A stretch of 9,847 nt of DNA from Spirochaetaceae bacterium (GTDB taxonomy: Bacteria > Spirochaetota > Spirochaetia > Treponematales > Breznakiellaceae), in assembly GCA_031257075.1 (NCBI GenBank), contig JAIRPM010000183.1, positions 1 to 9,847 of the forward strand, in the 5' to 3' direction. Shown piece after piece: positions 6,146-9,847 of the stretch. A model generated the notes under the pieces. The model was not told the origin of the DNA, did no database searches, and saw only the letters and a list, made by a program, of their open reading frames with translations. Each line of letters opens with the position of its first letter. The stretch's first letter is position 1. The position numbers and the translations under genes are program-made.

Positions 6146-6749
6146 GCTTAACATTAGGCAGCGGGCTGAAAAAAAACCTCCTTCCCGCACGCTCATTTTT
6201 GCGCTGGTCGGATTGGCGCATATTGCGCTGCTGTTTCTGGTTGTTTTTTCTGTAGAAACGGTTGTGCAGCATACCGAAGAACGGGCGCAGGTTATGAAAC
6301 TTGCCGATATTCAGATTGAAGAGCCCCCTCCCCCGCTGCAAGAACAGCATATATCCGAAGCCGTTGCGGAAAACATTTTGGAAACGGAAGAAATCCCGGA
6401 TTTAGTAAAACAGGACGATGCGGCCAGCCAAGGGGACGCGGAAAACTATTTAGGGCAGAATGAAGTGTCCGTACTGCCGGAATTCAACGAAATGGATATA
6501 CGCCGTTCAACAATATATCCGCCCATTGCGCTCCGGGCCGGCATTACCGGCAAGGTGTATTTGGAAATTTTTGTAGACCGCGAAGGTTATGTCCGGCAAG
6601 TGCGGGTGCTGAAGGAAACGCCGGAAGGCCATAACTTTGGTGAGGCCGCGACCAAAGCCTTTTATGGCAAACGCGGCAAACCGGCATTCGCTAACGGCGA
6701 GCCGGTCGCCGTCCGTTACCGGTATCCGGTTACGTTCCAAATACGGTAA
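6138..6749 (+). CDS. tonB: Energy transducer TonB (short form)
   Basis: A 203-residue protein that spans the periplasm and passes energy to outer-membrane receptors. One membrane anchor lies at about 18-38 (RTLIFALVGLAHIALLFLVV) and includes His28, which corresponds to the membrane histidine needed by E. coli TonB to couple with ExbB/ExbD; the usual serine four residues before it is a valine here. The linker is short, about 85 residues, with only EEPPPP at 61-66 and an acidic stretch in place of a long Pro-Glu/Pro-Lys region. The TonB C-terminal domain is at about 123-203: YPPIALRAGITGKVYLEIFV, then DREGYVRQVRVLKE, FGEAATKAF and a closing YPVTFQIR. It starts eight bases inside the second exbD and is the last gene of the run, followed by hairpins. 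Confidence 0.93.
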   Translation: MNRLNIRQRAEKKPPSRTLIFALVGLAHIALLFLVVFSVETVVQHTEERAQVMKLADIQIEEPPPPLQEQHISEAVAENILETEEIPDLVKQDDAASQGDAENYLGQNEVSVLPEFNEMDIRRSTIYPPIALRAGITGKVYLEIFVDREGYVRQVRVLKETPEGHNFGEAATKAFYGKRGKPAFANGEPVAVRYRYPVTFQIR

Positions 6750-6826
6750 CGGGGGAAACGCTGATTAGATTGACTCTCATCAGCGTTTCCCCGTGTAGTT
6801 TCTCATTTCATTGCGAAACTACACGG
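6750..6826. terminator. Two abutting hairpins between convergent operons (probable bidirectional terminator)
   Basis: Hairpin 1 has a perfect 14-bp stem, 6752-6765 (GGGGAAACGCTGAT) with 6779-6792, and a 13-base loop. Hairpin 2 has a perfect 12-bp stem, 6791-6802 (CCGTGTAGTTTC) with 6815-6826, and a 12-base loop. They share only bases 6791-6792. They begin right after the tonB stop and end 14 bases before the dctM stop, where transcription of both operons should end. Neither is followed by a strong T-run on either strand, so a classical intrinsic terminator is not proved; mRNA 3'-end protection or a Rho-assisted stop is equally possible. Confidence 0.65.
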
Positions 6827-6840
6827 AAAGCGGCACTGCT

Positions 6841-8121
6841 TCAGTACAACTTCGGGAAAAGCGCTTTGGGCAGCGCAAGGAAGAAATCGGGGAAGAGTAT
6901 CAGAATCAGCAGGACGGCGAGCGACACCAAAAGGTACGGGAGCACACCCTTGAACGCTTTTTCTATCGTGATGCCGCCTATCGATGCCGAAAGCAGCAAA
7001 CAGAGGCCGTAAGGCGGCGTTACAAGGCCGAGCGCCAATGTTGTAATGATGATAAGTCCCAGAATGATGGGGCTTATCCCAAGCGCCAGCGCGGACGGCA
7101 GCACTATCGGCGTAAACAGAATAATAGCCGGCACCGCGTCCATAAACGTTCCTACAAAAAGGAAAAACAGGACAACCACAACCAGAAAAACGAAGCCGCC
7201 GCCCGGTATCACGGTGAAAAAGCCTTTGACAACTTCGTTTAAGCGGTAATAACTCAGCAATTCGCCCAGAGCGCACGCGGTAGCAAGCGCGAACAGCGAC
7301 AATGATGACAACTTCATCGTTTCTATCAAAATGCGGGGCAGGTCTTTCACTTTAATGCTGCGGTAGAAAAAGAAACTGATAAACAGCGCGTATATGCAGG
7401 CCACAGCCGCCGCTTCGGTTGGCGTAAAGAAACCGGACACAATGCCGCCGATAAGCAGGACGGGCGTAATCAGCGCCGGAAGCGCCGTACCTATTTCCCG
7501 GAGTACGGCGGCTGCCGGCAGGCGTTCGCCGTGGGGAAATTGTTTCCGTTTGGAGAAAACAATCGCCATCTGCGCCAGCCCCAAAAGGATGCCGGGCAGA
7601 ATCCCCGTCATGAAAAGGCCGCCGGTGCTGACGTTAGCCACGCCGGCGTACACCACCATGATAATACTGGGCGGGATTATCGAACCGAGCGTGGATGAAG
7701 CGGCGGTAACGCCCACGGAGGTTTCTTTGTCATACCCTTGCTTTATCATTGCGGGGATAAGGACTTTGCCTATGCCCGCCGTATCCGCCTGAGACGAGCC
7801 GGAGATGCCGGCAAATATCATCGAGACGAGAATGTTGGAATGGGCAAGGCCGCCGCGGAAACGCCCCACTACCGCGTTACTCACGCTGATAAGCCTGTCG
7901 GAAATCGAGCCTTCATTCATCAGGTTGGCGGCAAGAATAAAGAGCGGGACAGCAAGCAGGGTGAAACTGCCGAGTCCGTTAAACATTTTGGTAAACACAA
8001 CCATATTCGGTATGCCGTCCAAAAAAGCGATGCCGGTAAACGAAACCGCGCCGAGCGCAAACGAAATAGGAACGCCAAACGCTATCAGCGCGACAAACAT
8101 GATTACAAGAAAAACGCCCAT
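6841..8121 (-). CDS. dctM: TRAP transporter large permease subunit DctM
   Basis: A 426-residue inner-membrane protein, the main transport subunit of a tripartite ATP-independent periplasmic (TRAP) system that imports its solute with a cation, usually Na+. Most of the chain is hydrophobic, in line with the 11-13 helices of the family. Conserved DctM blocks are all present: FAGISGSSQADTAGIG at 103-118, GSIIPPSI at 146-153, GGIVSGFFTPTEAAAVA at 225-241, GTFMDAVPAIILFTPIVLP at 324-342 and GLVTPPYGLCLL at 365-376. The start directly follows the dctQ stop with no gap (TAA then ATG) and has AAAAGGAG eight bases upstream (8130-8137 on the other strand). It is the last gene of its operon and runs head-on towards tonB. 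Confidence 0.96.
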   Translation of the reverse strand: MGVFLVIMFVALIAFGVPISFALGAVSFTGIAFLDGIPNMVVFTKMFNGLGSFTLLAVPLFILAANLMNEGSISDRLISVSNAVVGRFRGGLAHSNILVSMIFAGISGSSQADTAGIGKVLIPAMIKQGYDKETSVGVTAASSTLGSIIPPSIIMVVYAGVANVSTGGLFMTGILPGILLGLAQMAIVFSKRKQFPHGERLPAAAVLREIGTALPALITPVLLIGGIVSGFFTPTEAAAVACIYALFISFFFYRSIKVKDLPRILIETMKLSSLSLFALATACALGELLSYYRLNEVVKGFFTVIPGGGFVFLVVVVLFFLFVGTFMDAVPAIILFTPIVLPSALALGISPIILGLIIITTLALGLVTPPYGLCLLLSASIGGITIEKAFKGVLPYLLVSLAVLLILILFPDFFLALPKALFPKLY

Positions 8122-8613
8122 TTATGAATCTCCTTTTGCGGGACGGAAAAACGCGCGGATATCGTTGATTATCAAACAGCCGGCGTAAAGCGCCATTGTG
8201 CCGCCGGAAACCGGCAGGCATAACCAGATCGGGCCGCGCTTAAAAGCGGGGATTGTTACCCACTGGTAATTCCAGAACTGGCGGGTTATGCGAATTCCGT
8301 AGCCGCACATACAGAGGGCGAACAGCAGAATTACAAGCGAAACAACGAGCGAAAGCGCCAGTTTGAACGCGGGTGATTTAACGGCATCGTTGAGTGAGGT
8401 GAACGCGAAATGCCTCCGTTCCCAGACCATCGCGGCCGCGCCCATAAACACCGCCCATATAAACGAATAGAGGGACACATCCTCCGTCCAAATGACGGAA
8501 ACGCCGATATACCGCGAGGCGATTTGAATCACGACGGCGATAAGAAACACCGTCAAAAACAAGCCGCCCGCGGCGATTTGCGCTTTTTGCAAAATACCGA
8601 TAACTTTATTCAT
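8122..8613 (-). CDS. dctQ: TRAP transporter small permease subunit DctQ
   Basis: A 163-residue membrane protein with four predicted helices, at about 12-33, 46-64, 86-106 and 128-150. The family signature is present: IQIASRYIG at 29-37, then WTEDVSLYSFIWAVFMGAA at 42-60, followed by WERRHFAF at 64-71. DctQ pairs with DctM to form the membrane complex; its helices help position DctM and dock the binding protein. It lies six bases after the dctP stop and abuts dctM, so the three genes form one operon in P-Q-M order. No good Shine-Dalgarno sequence precedes the ATG at 8613, which fits coupling to dctP translation. Confidence 0.94.
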   Translation of the reverse strand: MNKVIGILQKAQIAAGGLFLTVFLIAVVIQIASRYIGVSVIWTEDVSLYSFIWAVFMGAAAMVWERRHFAFTSLNDAVKSPAFKLALSLVVSLVILLFALCMCGYGIRITRQFWNYQWVTIPAFKRGPIWLCLPVSGGTMALYAGCLIINDIRAFFRPAKGDS

Positions 8614-8619
8614 CGCGGG

Positions 8620-9651
8620 TTACTTTGATTTTGCGGCGCGTACCATGTCGAGCAAATACACCATATTGTTTTTTTGTACAAAGGCATTCTGAATGGGCAC
8701 CGCCAGCGCTTTGAAAGCTTCGATATCAACATCACCAAAGTCGGTAACAACAGCGCCGTCCGCGATTACCTTTGCCTTTGATTCTTCGCCCATACGGACG
8801 GTAACGGCGCGTTCTTCTTTTGTCGCCGCGTTTGCCCCTTCGGTAATCCATTGTTTTTGCTCATCGGTCAATTTATTCCAAAACGCGCCGGAAGTCATAA
8901 AGAGGCGCGTGGTAAAGTCATGGTGGGTTTCGCTTATGTATTTACCGTTAGGGGTTTTGTGGTGTTCTTTCAGCATAAAGTTTGTATAATCGTTTTCGGC
9001 CGAGTCAACAACGCCCTGTTGAAGCGCCTGATACAGTTCGCCCCATGCGATACTGGTGGGGATAGCGCCGCATGCTTTCCAGAAATCCTGCTGCACCTGC
9101 GCCGATTGGCCGCGGAGCGTCATACCCTGCAAATCCTGCGGTTTGACCACTTTCTTTTTGCCGTAATAATCGCGCACGGAAGCCGTCCAGTATCCCAGCA
9201 CGATAAAACGCCCGCCGGTTTTTTCGGCGATAAGTTTTTTCATTGTTTCGCCGAATTCGCCGTCAAGCGCCGCGTTCCAATGCTCAAAACTGTCGAACAG
9301 GTACGGCATCGAAAGCATGTCAACTTCGGGAACGCCTATTGCCGACATAAAGCCGGGCGATACATTGATAATATCGACCGCGCCCATATCCAGTTTTTCG
9401 ACCAGTTCGTTTTCATTTTCGCCCAGAGTTCCATGGTGGGTAATCACCTCGATGTTTCCGCCGGATACGGATTCGGTAATTTCTTTGAATTTGTTAGCGC
9501 CGTAAGCATAGGGGTTTTCCAGCGATGTTTGATTGTGGGCAACGGTAACCGTCAGTTTCTTGGCCGCCGCCTGCCCGCCCTCTTTTTTGCTGCATGCGCC
9601 CAATCCCAGCGCCAACGCGCCCGCAAGCGCGCCTATAAGAATTTTTTTCAT
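8620..9651 (-). CDS. dctP: TRAP transporter substrate-binding lipoprotein DctP
   Basis: A 343-residue periplasmic binding protein of the DctP family that captures solute and delivers it to DctQM. The N-terminus MKKILIGALAGALALGLGAC is a lipoprotein signal with Cys20 as the likely lipidated residue, so it would be membrane-tethered rather than free, as is common in diderms that anchor such receptors. Family features include GYWTASVRDYYGKKKV at 153-168, Arg180 in GMTLRGQSAQVQQDFW (the position of the arginine that binds the substrate carboxylate), and AWGELYQALQQGVVDSAEN at 202-220. The substrate is probably an organic acid; which one cannot be read from the sequence. The start at 9651 is fixed by the GGAGG site and the signal peptide, although the frame stays open upstream to the window edge. 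Confidence 0.96.
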   Translation of the reverse strand: MKKILIGALAGALALGLGACSKKEGGQAAAKKLTVTVAHNQTSLENPYAYGANKFKEITESVSGGNIEVITHHGTLGENENELVEKLDMGAVDIINVSPGFMSAIGVPEVDMLSMPYLFDSFEHWNAALDGEFGETMKKLIAEKTGGRFIVLGYWTASVRDYYGKKKVVKPQDLQGMTLRGQSAQVQQDFWKACGAIPTSIAWGELYQALQQGVVDSAENDYTNFMLKEHHKTPNGKYISETHHDFTTRLFMTSGAFWNKLTDEQKQWITEGANAATKEERAVTVRMGEESKAKVIADGAVVTDFGDVDIEAFKALAVPIQNAFVQKNNMVYLLDMVRAAKSK

Positions 9652-9657
9652 ATAATT

Positions 9658-9662
9658 CCTCC
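9658..9662 (-). promoter_or_regulatory. Strong ribosome binding site of dctP
   Basis: GGAGG on the - strand, six bases before the dctP ATG. It is the best ribosome site in the window and decides the start in a frame that has no upstream stop within the window. Confidence 0.8.
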
Positions 9663-9726
9663 AAAAAATGATACCACAGCGTACCAGAAACCTCTCTTCT
9701 TTGTAAACCCGCCGCGCCCCCGCGCC

Positions 9727-9847
9727 GGCGCGTCTGCCTAAACGAGCGGCGCGTCTGCCTAAATGTGTGGCGCGTCTGCCTAAACGAGCGGCGCGTCTGC
9801 CTAAACGAGCGGCGCGTCTGCCTAAACGAGCGGCGCGTCTGCCTAAA
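9727..9847. repeat. 21-base tandem repeat array, cut by the window edge
   Basis: Five full 21-base copies begin at 9727, 9748, 9769, 9790 and 9811, and a sixth of 16 bases (9832-9847) is cut by the window end. Each copy has an invariant 16-base core, GGCGCGTCTGCCTAAA, and a 5-base tail that is CGAGC in copies 1, 3, 4 and 5 but TGTGT in copy 2. Four of the six reading frames through the unit are open, which is expected by chance for a 21-base GC-rich unit and is not evidence of coding. The array lies about 75 bases upstream of the dctP start. Its full length and what lies beyond it are not visible. Confidence 0.95.

Noticed and set aside
6803..7276. A 157-codon open frame on the - strand and a 143-codon frame on the + strand over the dctM 3' half
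   Set aside because: Both are out-of-frame readings of dctM, are rich in Arg and other unlikely residues, and one runs through the hairpin region.
8851..9741. A 296-codon open frame on the + strand opposite dctP
   Set aside because: It lies antisense to a clear DctP gene, its translation shows no domain, and its length follows from the codon use of dctP on the other strand.
9728..9847. The tandem repeat read on the + strand as an Ala-Arg-Leu-Pro-Lys-Arg-Ala heptad protein
   Set aside because: That frame has a stop at 9704-9706 and no ATG after it; only a GTG inside copy 2 could start it, without a ribosome site. Several other frames are equally open.
9727..9847. The repeat array as a CRISPR array
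   Set aside because: The units are directly contiguous and 21 bases long with no unique spacers, and no cas gene is nearby.

Overview
The window looks like chromosomal DNA of a diderm bacterium, most likely a spirochaete of the Treponema group. This is inferred from the gene mix: a LUD-domain protein, a DUF2974 lipase-like protein, a TonB/ExbBD energising module (which implies an outer membrane) and a DctPQM TRAP transporter with a lipoprotein-type binding protein. No rRNA or other strong phylogenetic marker is present, so the lineage call is moderate at best. No CRISPR array, tRNA, rRNA, transposase or phage gene is visible. The window is almost fully coding.

Bases 3-6749 are read on the + strand. 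They start with the 3' part of a LUD-domain gene (open at the left edge), then an S4-domain rRNA pseudouridine synthase, a DUF2974/Mbeg1-like alpha/beta hydrolase, type I methionine aminopeptidase (map, overlapping the hydrolase gene) and, after a 76-base gap with a promoter-like -10 box, adenine phosphoribosyltransferase (apt). Next comes an unrecognised, probably exported 305-residue protein, followed by exbB, exbD, a second exbD and tonB. The four TonB-system genes overlap stop-to-start, so they look like one translationally coupled unit that would carry proton-motive force from the inner membrane to outer-membrane receptors. No receptor gene lies in the window.

Bases 6750-6840 separate this run from a convergent - strand operon and hold two strong, abutting hairpins. 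The - strand operon (9651 down to 6841) is dctP-dctQ-dctM, a complete tripartite TRAP uptake system: a periplasmic lipoprotein binding protein, a small membrane subunit and a large membrane permease. It probably imports an organic acid anion with cation symport.

The right end, upstream of dctP, is a GC-rich leader followed by a 21-base tandem repeat (five full copies and one cut by the window edge). The least explained items are this repeat array, the unknown exported protein directly ahead of exbB, the double hairpin at the convergent junction, and a possible leaderless promoter in front of the DUF2974 gene. I did not find a clearly new multi-gene system; the unknown protein in the TonB operon is the best candidate for undescribed biology.
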